Assembly: GCF_022761015.1 (NCBI RefSeq)
Contig: NZ_JAKWJQ010000001.1
Span: forward strand, 930,001-994,000
Direction of reading: 5' to 3'
DNA length: 64,000 nt
Source of the DNA: Humibacter sp. RRB41
GTDB taxonomy: Bacteria > Actinomycetota > Actinomycetes > Actinomycetales > Microbacteriaceae
The translations under genes and the position numbers were made by a program. The notes under the pieces are model-generated. The model was given only the letters and a program-made list of their open reading frames with translations. It was not told where the DNA came from and searched no databases. The stretch's first letter is position 1. Every line of letters begins with the position of its first letter. Below, one piece after another: positions 9,804 through 17,840 of the stretch.

Positions 9804-10425
9804 AAGAGGCGGGGGGATCGGCAGGGGGATCGGCGGCCATCCGCAGGCCGTCGAAGGCGACCGTGAGCACGTCGTCGGCCAGCTGCTCCGCGTCCTCGGC
9901 GCCGCCGGGCCGGTACCACTCGACGATCGAGTTGATCATGCCGAACAGCAGGCGCGTGGCGATGCCGGGATCGACGTCCGCCCGCAGTGACCCCTCGTCG
10001 CGGGCGTTGACGACGAGACGGGCGACCGCGCGGTCGAACGCACGCCTTCGGGAGAGGGCGGCGCGCTCCACGTCGGTGTTGCCGCGCACGCGGAGCAGCA
10101 GCGTCACGTACGGAAGACGGTCGACGAGCACGCGCACGGCGCCGCGCAACACGTGGGCGAGCCGGTCGGAAGCGGAACCCGTGACGGCTCCCTCTTCGGC
10201 GAGCACGCCCTCGAGTCCGTCCAGGGCCTCATCGAGTGCGAGCTGCAACAGCTCGTCCTTCGACGTGACGTGGTGATAGATCGCGGACTTCGACAGGCCG
10301 AGGCGCTGGGCGAGCACGCCGATCGACGTGGCGTCGTAGCCGTACTCGTTGAAGGCAGCGACGGCGACTTCGAGGATGCCTCGCTGGTCGTACCCGGGCC
10401 GCCCGCGTCTCGTCGTCTCAGTCAT
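9748..10425 (-). CDS. paaR: TetR-family repressor PaaR
   Basis: This 225-residue TetR regulator has an N-terminal DNA-binding domain (residues 10-60) with the helix-turn-helix SIGVLAQRLGLSKSAIYHHV and the following SKDELL. The ligand domain runs to about residue 200. It is the third gene of the leftward paaI-paaK-paaR unit. By analogy with Corynebacterium PaaR it should bind phenylacetyl-CoA and release the operators at 4160 and 12292. The ATG at 10425 is chosen for the conserved start; a weak -10-like CAGACT seven bases upstream suggests it may also be transcribed leaderless on its own. Confidence 0.88.
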   Translation of the reverse strand: MTETTRRGRPGYDQRGILEVAVAAFNEYGYDATSIGVLAQRLGLSKSAIYHHVTSKDELLQLALDEALDGLEGVLAEEGAVTGSASDRLAHVLRGAVRVLVDRLPYVTLLLRVRGNTDVERAALSRRRAFDRAVARLVVNARDEGSLRADVDPGIATRLLFGMINSIVEWYRPGGAEDAEQLADDVLTVAFDGLRMAADPPADPPASFQDIHAAEHISGSARHMS

Positions 10426-10468
10426 CGGACCAAGTCTGGCATTCCGCTTGCGTCCGATCCGTGAGCCA

Positions 10469-11788
10469 TCAGCGCAGGTCATACACCCGCTTGTACTTGC
10501 CGTCGCTGCGCGGCAGCGTGCCAGGCTCCTCGAGCTTCACCTCGACGCTCGTGCCGATGTGCACCTTGATGCGCTGCGCGAGTACGATCGCCGCGGCTTC
10601 GCACGTCTCGCGCGGCAGGTCCGGGTGGCGTTCGATGCGCACCGTCATGGCATCCAGTTGCCCTGACCTCGTCAGCTCGAGCACGAAATGCGGCGTGAGC
10701 GTCTCGATGCCGAGCACGATCTCTTCGATCTGCGTCGGGAACAGGTTGACGCCGCGCAGGATGATCATGTCGTCGTTGCGACCGGTGATCTTCTCGATTC
10801 TGCGCATGGACGGCCGCGCGGTGCCTGGCAGCAGGCGCGTCAGATCGCGGGTGCGGTACCGCAGCACAGGGAACGCCTCTTTCGTGAGCGACGTGAAAAC
10901 GAGCTCGCCGCGCTCGCCGTCGGGCAGCGGGTTGCCGTCGTCGTCGATCACCTCGGGCAGAAAGTGGTCCTCCCAGATGTGCGGGCCGTCCTTCGTCTCG
11001 ACGCACTCGTTGCCGACGCCCGGCCCCATCACCTCGCTGAGCCCGTAGATGTCCACGGCGTCGATGTTCAGGCGCCGCTCGATGGTGTGCCGCATCTCGT
11101 TCGTCCACGGCTCCGCTCCGAGAATCGCGACCCGCAGGCTCGTGGCGCGAGGGTCGATTCCGGCGGTCTCCATCGCGTCCGCGATCGTGAGCAGGTAGCT
11201 CGGGGTGCACATGATGGCATCCGGCTCGAAGTCGTTGATCAGTTGCACCTGCCTGGCGGTCTGGCCCCCGGAGACCGGGATGACCGTTGCCCCGAGCCGC
11301 TCGATGCCGGCGTGCGCGCCGAGGCCGCCGGTGAAGAGGCCGTAGCCGTAGGCGTTGTGCACCTTCATGCCGGGACGCACGCCGGATGCCCGCAACGACC
11401 TCGCCACGAGATCGGCCCAGCGATCCAGATCCCCTGTCGTGTACCCGACGACCGTCGGCCGTCCGGTCGTGCCGCTGGAGGCGTGGATGCGCGCCACCTG
11501 CGACATCGGAACGGCGAACATGCCGAACGGGTACGTCTCACGCAGGTCCGCCTTCGTGGTGAACGGGAGCAGGTGGACATCCTCGAGCGAGCGGATGTCC
11601 GTTGGCGCGACGCCGGCTTCGTCGAGTTTGCGCGTGTAGAGCGGCACGTTCTCGTAGGCGTGCCGAACGGTCCACTGCAGGCGCTTCAGCTGCAGCGCCT
11701 CGAGCTCGTCGCGGGTCATGCGCTCTTCGAGATCGAGATCGAGATCGAGATCGGTGGTTGGGGCTGGTGCGTGTGTCGTCATCGACAT
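10469..11788 (-). CDS. paaK: phenylacetate-CoA ligase
   Basis: This 439-residue adenylate-forming enzyme converts phenylacetate, ATP and CoA to phenylacetyl-CoA. Motifs include the P-loop-like SSGTTGRPTVVGYT, the YRTRDLTRLL segment and the hinge GRNDDMIILRGVNLFPTQIEE. It is 29 bp downstream of paaI and 43 bp upstream of paaR on the same strand. Near its N-terminus a hexanucleotide repeat encodes an acidic Leu-Asp run. GAGAGG precedes the ATG-TCG-ATG start; either ATG is possible. Confidence 0.95.
   Translation of the reverse strand: MSMTTHAPAPTTDLDLDLDLEERMTRDELEALQLKRLQWTVRHAYENVPLYTRKLDEAGVAPTDIRSLEDVHLLPFTTKADLRETYPFGMFAVPMSQVARIHASSGTTGRPTVVGYTTGDLDRWADLVARSLRASGVRPGMKVHNAYGYGLFTGGLGAHAGIERLGATVIPVSGGQTARQVQLINDFEPDAIMCTPSYLLTIADAMETAGIDPRATSLRVAILGAEPWTNEMRHTIERRLNIDAVDIYGLSEVMGPGVGNECVETKDGPHIWEDHFLPEVIDDDGNPLPDGERGELVFTSLTKEAFPVLRYRTRDLTRLLPGTARPSMRRIEKITGRNDDMIILRGVNLFPTQIEEIVLGIETLTPHFVLELTRSGQLDAMTVRIERHPDLPRETCEAAAIVLAQRIKVHIGTSVEVKLEEPGTLPRSDGKYKRVYDLR
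11727..11753 (-). repeat. hexanucleotide tandem repeat in paaK
   Basis: TCGAGA is repeated 4.5 times without interruption inside codons 12-21 of paaK, encoding DLDLDLDLE. Copy-number change would add or remove Leu-Asp pairs without a frameshift. The segment lies before the conserved ligase fold. Confidence 0.85.
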
Positions 11789-11816
11789 CGACCTCTCCTG
11801 ATTGTCGGGCGGTCGC

Positions 11817-12218
11817 TCAGGCGGTGGGCGGAGTACGGCGGGTGGTGATGGAGCGGCCGCGGAATTCTGCGACCGCGTCGCCTGCCTCGTCGACGATGCT
11901 CACGTCGTAGAGCCCGGTGCGTCCGCTGAGTACGCGTCTGCGCGCTGTCGCCGTGAGCACAGCGCCCGAGGTGGTGGATCTCAGAAACGTGATGTCTGCG
12001 CCGGCGGCGACCGTGACGTTCTCGTCTTCGTTGCAGGCGATCGCGAACGCGGTGTCGGCGAGCGCGAAGACGAGGCCGCCGTGGATGATGTCGAAACCGT
12101 TCAGCATCTCGTCGCGCACGGGCATCCGCACAACCGCGTAACCCGCCTCGTCGGCCAGCACCTCCATGCCGAGGGATGCCGAGGCACGATCGCGTCGCAT
12201 CATCGTCTGACTGCTCAT
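11817..12218 (-). CDS. paaI: phenylacetic acid degradation thioesterase PaaI
   Basis: This 133-residue hotdog protein has the PaaI signature NGFDIIHGGLVFALADTAFAIACN, with the catalytic Asp in the ALADTAF helix. In the family it hydrolyses ring-hydroxylated phenylacetyl-CoAs that would trap CoA. It is the first gene of the leftward paaI-paaK-paaR unit. The ATG at 12218 has a GAGGAG nine bases upstream; a longer frame starting at 12254 lacks support. Its promoter is shared with paaA around the operator at 12292. Confidence 0.9.
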   Translation of the reverse strand: MSSQTMMRRDRASASLGMEVLADEAGYAVVRMPVRDEMLNGFDIIHGGLVFALADTAFAIACNEDENVTVAAGADITFLRSTTSGAVLTATARRRVLSGRTGLYDVSIVDEAGDAVAEFRGRSITTRRTPPTA

Positions 12219-12264
12219 TCCAGGCTCCTCGTCGAACGCTGAACGTGCCGACACCGAGGGGTGG

Positions 12265-12294
12265 TTGTCGGCCTTCCGGCACCGACTATATACT
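12265..12294 (+). promoter_or_regulatory. paaA promoter (divergent with paaI)
   Basis: TTGTCG (12265-12270) and TATACT (12289-12294) are spaced by 18 bp. On the opposite strand the same TATA-rich stretch reads TATAGT (12290-12285), a -10 box for paaI. The PaaR operator covers the paaA start point and the paaI -35 region. Confidence 0.6.
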
Positions 12295-12313
12295 AACTGA
12301 ACGACCGGTTAGT
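12292..12313. promoter_or_regulatory. PaaR operator between paaI and paaA
   Basis: The site matches 15 of 16 defined positions of the Corynebacterium PaaR motif (ACTNACCG-N2-CG-N2-CGGTNAGT, from memory), differing only by T for C at position 7. Arms ACTAAC and GTTAGT are perfect. Its position between two divergent promoters means a single bound PaaR could silence both operons. Confidence 0.85.
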
Positions 12314-12330
12314 AATGAATGGAGTCGACG

Positions 12331-13305
12331 ATGACGACAGCCGAAGCCTCTGCGCCGACGCCGGAGGAGCTCGAGTTCCAGCGACTGATCGACGAGGACT
12401 CCCGGGTGGAGCCGACAGATTGGATGCCGGATGCCTACCGCAAGACGCTCGTGCGCCAGATCTCGCAGCACGCCCACTCCGAGATCATCGGCATGCAGCC
12501 GGAGGGCAACTGGATCACCCGCGCGCCGAGCCTGAAGCGCAAGGCGATCCTGATGGCCAAGGTGCAGGACGAGGCCGGACACGGGCTCTACCTCTATTCG
12601 GCGGCGCAGACGCTGGGCACCACCCGCGACACCATGTACGAGCAGCTGCTCAGCGGTGCTGCGAAGTACTCGTCGATCTTCAACTACACGACGCCCACGT
12701 GGGCCGACATGGGATCGATCGGATGGTTGGTCGACGGTGCGGCGATCTGCAATCAGGTGCCGCTGTGCCGGGCGTCCTATGGTCCGTACGGTCGCGCGAT
12801 GGTACGCATCTGCAAAGAGGAGTCGTTTCACCAGCGCCAGGGCTTCGAGATCTTGCTGACGCTGATGCGCGGGAGCGACGAGCAGCGCCGCATGGCCCAG
12901 GAGTCGGTGAACCGCTGGTACGCGCCGGCGTTGATGATGTTCGGCCCTCCTGACGGAGAGTCGCCCAACTCGCAGCGCAGCATGGCGTGGAAGATCAAGC
13001 GGTTCAGCAATGACGACCTGCGGCAGCGCTTCGTCGACATGATCGTGCCGCAGGCCGAGGTACTCGGCGTGACGTTGCCCGATCCCGACCTGAAATGGAA
13101 CGAGGAGCGCGGGCACTACGACTTCGGCGAGTTGGACTGGGACGAGTTCTCCGAGGTGCTCGCCGGTCGCGGCCAGGCCAACACGATTCGCCTCGCCAAT
13201 CGGCGTGAGGCGCACGAAGAAGGCGCGTGGGTGCGGGAGGCAGCACGGGCGTACGCGGCGCGTGTGGATGCCGACTGCTCGGCGCTGCTGGAGAAGGTCG
13301 CCTGA
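12331..13305 (+). CDS. paaA: phenylacetyl-CoA epoxidase subunit PaaA
   Basis: This 324-residue catalytic subunit of the ring-1,2-epoxidase carries the diiron ligands in [11 protein letters not shown] and [12 protein letters not shown]. It binds phenylacetyl-CoA and inserts oxygen into the ring using electrons from PaaE. The ATG at 12331 is preferred because GGAG lies six bases upstream; an in-frame ATG at 12319 touches the operator. paaABCDE are packed with overlapping starts and stops, so they form one operon under the PaaR operator. Confidence 0.95.
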   Translation: MTTAEASAPTPEELEFQRLIDEDSRVEPTDWMPDAYRKTLVRQISQHAHSEIIGMQPEGNWITRAPSLKRKAILMAKVQDEAGHGLYLYSAAQTLGTTRDTMYEQLLSGAAKYSSIFNYTTPTWADMGSIGWLVDGAAICNQVPLCRASYGPYGRAMVRICKEESFHQRQGFEILLTLMRGSDEQRRMAQESVNRWYAPALMMFGPPDGESPNSQRSMAWKIKRFSNDDLRQRFVDMIVPQAEVLGVTLPDPDLKWNEERGHYDFGELDWDEFSEVLAGRGQANTIRLANRREAHEEGAWVREAARAYAARVDADCSALLEKVA

Positions 13306-13616
13306 TGGCCGCACCTGGTTCGGAAGCGGGAAAACACGAGACGTGGCCGCTCTGGGAGGTCTTCATCCGCTCGTCGCGCGGACTGTCGCACGTGCACGCC
13401 GGATCGCTGCACGCGCCGGATGCCGTGATGGCCGTTCGCAACGCCCGTGACCTCTACACGCGGCGCGGCGAGGGCGTCTCGATCTGGGTCGTGCCGTCGG
13501 AGCAGATCACCACGTCAGACGTGGATGCGCGCGGCGGCTTCTTCGAGTCGGCGGAGGGCAAGGAATTCCGTCACGCCACGTACTACACCGCGTCAGAAGA
13601 GGTGCCGCACCTGTGA
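13305..13616 (+). CDS. paaB: phenylacetyl-CoA epoxidase subunit PaaB
   Basis: This 103-residue protein contains the PaaB core WPLWEVFIRSSRGLSHVHAGSLHA and the segment YTRRGEGVSIWVVPSEQI. PaaB bridges PaaAC heterodimers in the multicomponent epoxidase. The ATG overlaps the paaA stop (TGATG). Length and motif order match the family. Confidence 0.95.
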   Translation: MAAPGSEAGKHETWPLWEVFIRSSRGLSHVHAGSLHAPDAVMAVRNARDLYTRRGEGVSIWVVPSEQITTSDVDARGGFFESAEGKEFRHATYYTASEEVPHL

Positions 13617-14434
13617 AGCACACGAATCGCGCCGTCTCGACCGCCGTGTCGGCCGAGGTGATCGAGCGCGAGCTGGCAGAGGGCCTCGAACGCCCGAGAG
13701 ACGACGTCGCACGGTATGCGCTCGGCCTCGGAGACGACGCCCTCATCCTCGCCCAGCGGCTGGGCGAGTGGATCGCGCACGCCCCCGAGCTCGAAGAGGA
13801 TGTCGCGCTCGGCAACATCGGTCTGGATCTGCTCGGTCACGCACGGTCGTTCCTCACCTACGCGGGCTCCGCCTGGAGCAAGAGCGAGGACGATCTCGCG
13901 TACTTCCGCGACGAGCAGGAGTTCTGCAACCACCAGCTCTTCGAGCGCCCGAACGGCGACTTCGCGCACACCATCGCCAGGCAGCTCATCGCCTCGGTGT
14001 ACTTCGACGCGCTGTACCGGCGGCTGCAGGCATCCGACGACGCCACGCTCGCCGCGATCGCCGCCAAAGCGCTGAAGGAGGTCGACTACCACGTCGACCA
14101 CAGCGTGCAATGGGTGCGCAGGCTGGGAGGAGGCACGGATGTCTCCCACGAGCGCATGCAGGCCGGTCTCGATGCGATGTGGCCGTTCGTCGACGAGCTG
14201 TTCCGTCCTGACGAGTCGGTCGCCGCGCTGGGGCCCGTGGCCGTGCCACCGGAGAGTCTGCGCGAGACGTTCGAACGCACGGTTCCCGCGGTCATCGTCG
14301 CATCCGGACTGCAGGTGCCGGAGTTGCAGCCGGCACGCGGTGGAGGACGCGACGGCCTGCACACCGAAGCGTTCGGGCATCTGGTCGCGGAGATGCAGGT
14401 GCTTGCGAGGCGGCATCCGGGGGCGACGTGGTGA
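13613..14434 (+). CDS. paaC: phenylacetyl-CoA epoxidase subunit PaaC
   Basis: This 273-residue structural subunit resembles PaaA in fold but lacks a full metal centre. Recognisable segments are YALGLGDDALILAQRLGEWI, LGNIGLDLLGHARSFL and KEVDYHVDHSVQWVRRLGGGT. It starts with GTG overlapping the paaB stop (GTGA). PaaA and PaaC form the core of the epoxidase. Confidence 0.94.
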   Translation: MKHTNRAVSTAVSAEVIERELAEGLERPRDDVARYALGLGDDALILAQRLGEWIAHAPELEEDVALGNIGLDLLGHARSFLTYAGSAWSKSEDDLAYFRDEQEFCNHQLFERPNGDFAHTIARQLIASVYFDALYRRLQASDDATLAAIAAKALKEVDYHVDHSVQWVRRLGGGTDVSHERMQAGLDAMWPFVDELFRPDESVAALGPVAVPPESLRETFERTVPAVIVASGLQVPELQPARGGGRDGLHTEAFGHLVAEMQVLARRHPGATW

Positions 14435-14952
14435 TCGCGACGATGCAGCGAACCAAGGAGCAGCGAACCGAAGAACAGCGGGTCTGGGCGCTCGCCGCGA
14501 CCGTGTGCGACCCGGAGGTGCCGGTGCTGACCATCGAGGATCTCGGCGTGCTGCGGTCCGTTCGCATCGCGGCGCCGGCCGACGGTGGAACAGTGCTGGT
14601 CGAGATCACGCCGACGTATTCCGGATGCCCCGCCATCGACGCGATGCGCGACGACATCGTGAACACGCTGAACGACGCGGGCTACACCGACGTCACCGTG
14701 CGCACGGTGCTGGCGCCCGCCTGGACCACCGACTGGATGAGTGACGCAGGCAAGGCGAAGCTCGAGGCCTTCGGTATCGCACCGCCCGGTGCGCGAAGGG
14801 ACGGCCGGGTCGGACTCGGGCTCGGCATCCGCTGCCCGCACTGCGGATCGTTGCACACCCGTGAGCTCTCCCACTTCGGCTCGACCTCGTGCAAGGCGCT
14901 CTACGTCTGCCAGCGCTGCCGGGAGCCTTTCGACTACTTCAAGGCCCACTGA
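14428..14952 (+). CDS. paaD: phenylacetyl-CoA epoxidase maturation protein PaaD
   Basis: This 174-residue protein has an N-terminal DUF59/MIP18 domain (DPEVPVLTIEDLGVL and SGCPAI) and a C-terminal zinc ribbon with CPHC and CQRC pairs. PaaD is thought to help build metal or Fe-S centres of the epoxidase. It starts at tandem GTG-GTG codons overlapping the paaC stop; the second GTG (14431, GTGA) is an equally good start. Confidence 0.93.
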   Translation: MVIATMQRTKEQRTEEQRVWALAATVCDPEVPVLTIEDLGVLRSVRIAAPADGGTVLVEITPTYSGCPAIDAMRDDIVNTLNDAGYTDVTVRTVLAPAWTTDWMSDAGKAKLEAFGIAPPGARRDGRVGLGLGIRCPHCGSLHTRELSHFGSTSCKALYVCQRCREPFDYFKAH

Positions 14953-16079
14953 TGGAGAGCGTGATCTCGGCACCGCTCCCGTCCCAGTCCAGGCGTCGTG
15001 GCGCGTTCCACACTCTCGAGGTCGCCGATGTGCGCAGGCTGACTCCGGATGCCATCGAGGTCACGTTCGCCGTGCCCGACGAGCTCGCGCATGCGTACGA
15101 CTACGAGCCGGGGCAGTACATCGCGATCCGCATGCAGATCGGCGAGGACGTGCTGCGGCGCAGCTACTCGATCTGCCAGGCGCCGGCGCCCGGCGAGCTC
15201 AAGGTGGCGATCAAACGCGACCTCGGCGGCGTCTTCTCGGGTTGGGCGCTGGAGAGCCTCGCGCCGGGCATGAGTCTCGACGTGATGAGTCCGGAAGGCA
15301 GGTTCACGTCGCAGGTGCTGCTCGAGAGACCCGGACACTACGCGGCGATCGCGGCCGGCAGCGGCATCACTCCGGTGATCGCCCTTGCGCAGAGCGTGCT
15401 GGCGGCCTCGGAGGGCAACCGGTTCTCGCTCGTCTACTCGAACCGCACGGCGATGGACACGATGTTCGTCGACGACCTTGCGGACCTGAAGGACAGGTAT
15501 CCCTCGCGCCTTGCGCTCTATCACGTGCTGACCAGGGAGCGGCGGAGTTCCGAGCTGCTCAGCGGGCGGCTGGATGCCGGCAAGCTGGCGCAGATCCTCG
15601 ACGCGCTCGTGCCCGTGGACGATGTGGACGAGTGGTTCTTCTGCGGGCCGTTCGAGCTCGTGCAGCTGTGTCGCGACACGCTCGCCGGGCGTGGGGTTCC
15701 CGCCGAACGCATCCGTTACGAGCTGTTCACGACGGGAGAACCGGGTTCACCGGCGCCACAGCGTGGACGTCCGATCGTGGTCGATCCCGGCGACGACGTG
15801 TGCACCATCTCGTTCCGGCTCGACGGCACGACGTCGACCGTGACGAGTGCGGTGCACTCGCAGGAGAGCATCCTGAACGCGGCGCTGCGGGTGCGCGGCG
15901 ATGTGCCGTTCGCGTGCGCGGGCGGAGTGTGCGGCACGTGCCGCGCGGTGCTGCGCGAGGGCACCGTCGACATGGTGGAGAACTACGCGCTGGAGCCTGA
16001 CGAACTCGAGCGCGGCTATGTGTTGACCTGTCAGTCGATCCCCACGAGCGATCGCGTCGAAGTGGACTATGACACGTGA
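14952..16079 (+). CDS. paaE: phenylacetyl-CoA epoxidase reductase PaaE
   Basis: This 375-residue reductase has a FAD-binding barrel (RRSYSICQ), a NAD(P)-binding domain (AAGSGITPVIAL and FFCGPFELV) and a C-terminal plant-type 2Fe-2S domain with CAGGVCGTC and a fourth Cys in LTCQ. It passes electrons from NAD(P)H to PaaA. The ATG overlaps the paaD stop (TGATG). It ends the operon; a long hairpin follows. Confidence 0.95.
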   Translation: MESVISAPLPSQSRRRGAFHTLEVADVRRLTPDAIEVTFAVPDELAHAYDYEPGQYIAIRMQIGEDVLRRSYSICQAPAPGELKVAIKRDLGGVFSGWALESLAPGMSLDVMSPEGRFTSQVLLERPGHYAAIAAGSGITPVIALAQSVLAASEGNRFSLVYSNRTAMDTMFVDDLADLKDRYPSRLALYHVLTRERRSSELLSGRLDAGKLAQILDALVPVDDVDEWFFCGPFELVQLCRDTLAGRGVPAERIRYELFTTGEPGSPAPQRGRPIVVDPGDDVCTISFRLDGTTSTVTSAVHSQESILNAALRVRGDVPFACAGGVCGTCRAVLREGTVDMVENYALEPDELERGYVLTCQSIPTSDRVEVDYDT

Positions 16080-16092
16080 CCCGCTGGTTCGC

Positions 16093-16153
16093 GTTCGGGT
16101 CGCACGAACTGGGGTCGACGAGCATCCATGATCCCAACTTGTGCGACCTGAAC
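16093..16153. terminator. long hairpin after paaE
   Basis: Two 24-base arms (16093-16116 and 16130-16153) pair with 19 Watson-Crick pairs, three G-U pairs in the + transcript and two mismatches, enclosing 13 bases. It begins 13 bp after the paaE stop and ends 22 bp before paaG. The G-U compatibility on the + strand suggests it acts as RNA in paa transcripts, probably as a partial terminator between paaE and paaG. Confidence 0.7.
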
Positions 16154-16175
16154 CGAATGTAGAGAGGACTCCACC

Positions 16176-16940
16176 ATGTCGATCCGCACCGAGCGCAACG
16201 GCGATGTCGTCGAGGTCGTGCTCGACTGGCCCGAGAAGCTCAACTCGCTTGATCTCGACGCACTCGTCGAGCTCGATTCGGCGCTCGGAAGTGTCGAGGA
16301 TGCCAGGGCGCTGGTGCTGCGCGGCGAAGGCAGGGCCTTCTGCGCCGGGCGCGACGTCTCGCACGTCGACCCCGCGACGGATGACCCGCGCGGCTATCTC
16401 GACACGCTCACGGCGTTGCTCCACAGGCTTGCCGAGTTCCCTGCGCCGACCTTCGGTGTGGCGACCGGAGCGTGCCTCGGCGTCGGGCTCGGACTCCTCA
16501 TCGCGACGGACGTGGTCTACGTCGCCGACACCGCGAGAATCGGATCCCCGTTCGCCGGTCTGGGCGCCGCGCTCGACTCGGGCGGGCATGCGCTGTTCGT
16601 GGCGCGGCTCGGCACCCATCGTGCACTCGACCTCATCTACACGGGCGAGCTGATGAGCGGGGCTGATGCCGTGGCATCCGGCCTCTTCAGCCGCGTCGTG
16701 CCCGCCGACGATGTGCTCGCGTTCACCCGCGAGAAGGCCGCGGCGGTGGCAGCTGGGCCGACGGCCGCGTTCGTCACCGAGAAACGCCTCGTCGCGCGAC
16801 TGCGGGACGATCGCATCGGTCTCTGGGACTCGGTCGCAGACGAGACGGATGCCCAGGTCGCCCTGTCGGCGACGGCGGACTACGCGGAGGGCTTCGCGGC
16901 GTTCCGCGAGAAGCGCAGGCCGGGTTTCACCGGGCGGTGA
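16176..16940 (+). CDS. paaG: 1,2-epoxyphenylacetyl-CoA isomerase
   Basis: This 254-residue crotonase-family protein lacks the hydratase glutamates but keeps Asp134 in GLGAALDSGGHALF, which aligns with the catalytic Asp of PaaG isomerases. It would convert the ring epoxide to oxepin-CoA and also shift double bonds in later intermediates. GAGAGG lies upstream of the ATG. It follows paaE on the same strand after a hairpin, so it may be read through or have its own promoter. Confidence 0.85.
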   Translation: MSIRTERNGDVVEVVLDWPEKLNSLDLDALVELDSALGSVEDARALVLRGEGRAFCAGRDVSHVDPATDDPRGYLDTLTALLHRLAEFPAPTFGVATGACLGVGLGLLIATDVVYVADTARIGSPFAGLGAALDSGGHALFVARLGTHRALDLIYTGELMSGADAVASGLFSRVVPADDVLAFTREKAAAVAAGPTAAFVTEKRLVARLRDDRIGLWDSVADETDAQVALSATADYAEGFAAFREKRRPGFTGR

Positions 16941-16958
16941 CGTCCGCCGGCATCCTCG

Positions 16959-17774
16959 TCAGCTTCCGCTGAGCGCGGCGACGAGCGGTGCCAGTCGCTG
17001 TGCGTACTCCTCGGACAGCGTGATGTACGACACACCGGTGGCGGCACGCAGGGCGAGCAGGGCGTCGGCGTCGCGCGACGGATCGCCAGACAGCATCCCG
17101 ATCGCTCCCGAGTCGCGCAGCTGCTCCGGCGTGATGCCGGCGGTTCGTCGAAGCCACTCGGGCACGTCGTCCCCGACGCCGACGACCTGAAGCGACAGCT
17201 CCAGCGGCGGCCTCTCGGCCGGGGTCGCCTCCCGCACTCGCTTCGCCGTCGCAGCGACGGCATCCAGATCGGCAGTGGGGGCGAGGGGGAGCGCGACGGC
17301 GTGGGCGTGCCGTCCGGCGAGGCGGAGCATCCGGTCGCCGGACGCCGCGAGCGTGATCGGAACGGCGGAGCCGAACGCGGCACGTGTCGCCTCGAGCACT
17401 GCCTGTACGCGGTCGACCCGATCACGCGCGGAGCCCCACGGAACGTTCAGGGCCGCGGCATCCTGCTCGGCCTGCGGACGTCCTGCACCCAGGCCCAGCT
17501 CGAAGCGTCCGTTCGACAACTCCACGAGGGCGCGCGTCTCACGGAGCGTGTGTTCGGGAGTACGCAGCGGGGCCGCGAGCACCCACGTGCCGAGGTGCAG
17601 CGTGCTCGTCGTGACCGCGGCGGCCGCCAGCGCAGGGAACGGCGACGGCGTGTACAGGGTGTCGGGCACGAGCAGAGCGGAGTACCCGGCGTCCTCGAGT
17701 CGCTGTGCGCTCTCGCCCCATGACCGGGCATCGCCATGGGCTCCGCTGACCGCGCCGAATCGGAAGGATGTCAT
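16959..17774 (-). CDS. LLM-class oxidoreductase
   Basis: This 271-residue protein is a luciferase-like TIM barrel. Typical segments are AQRLEDAGYSALLVPDTLYT, LHLGTWVLAAPLRTPE and NGRFELGLGAGRPQAEQ. Such enzymes use FMN or F420; which one cannot be told here, although members in actinobacteria often use F420. It converges with paaG (19 bp apart) and lies downstream of the 2-oxoacid dehydrogenase operon with a 66-bp gap. Substrate unknown. Confidence 0.8.
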   Translation of the reverse strand: MTSFRFGAVSGAHGDARSWGESAQRLEDAGYSALLVPDTLYTPSPFPALAAAAVTTSTLHLGTWVLAAPLRTPEHTLRETRALVELSNGRFELGLGAGRPQAEQDAAALNVPWGSARDRVDRVQAVLEATRAAFGSAVPITLAASGDRMLRLAGRHAHAVALPLAPTADLDAVAATAKRVREATPAERPPLELSLQVVGVGDDVPEWLRRTAGITPEQLRDSGAIGMLSGDPSRDADALLALRAATGVSYITLSEEYAQRLAPLVAALSGS

Positions 17775-17840
17775 GACTTCAGCATCGTGCGAAGCCGGGT
17801 CGGTCCGCATCCACCGGCCGGACCATCTGCAGTACTCCGA

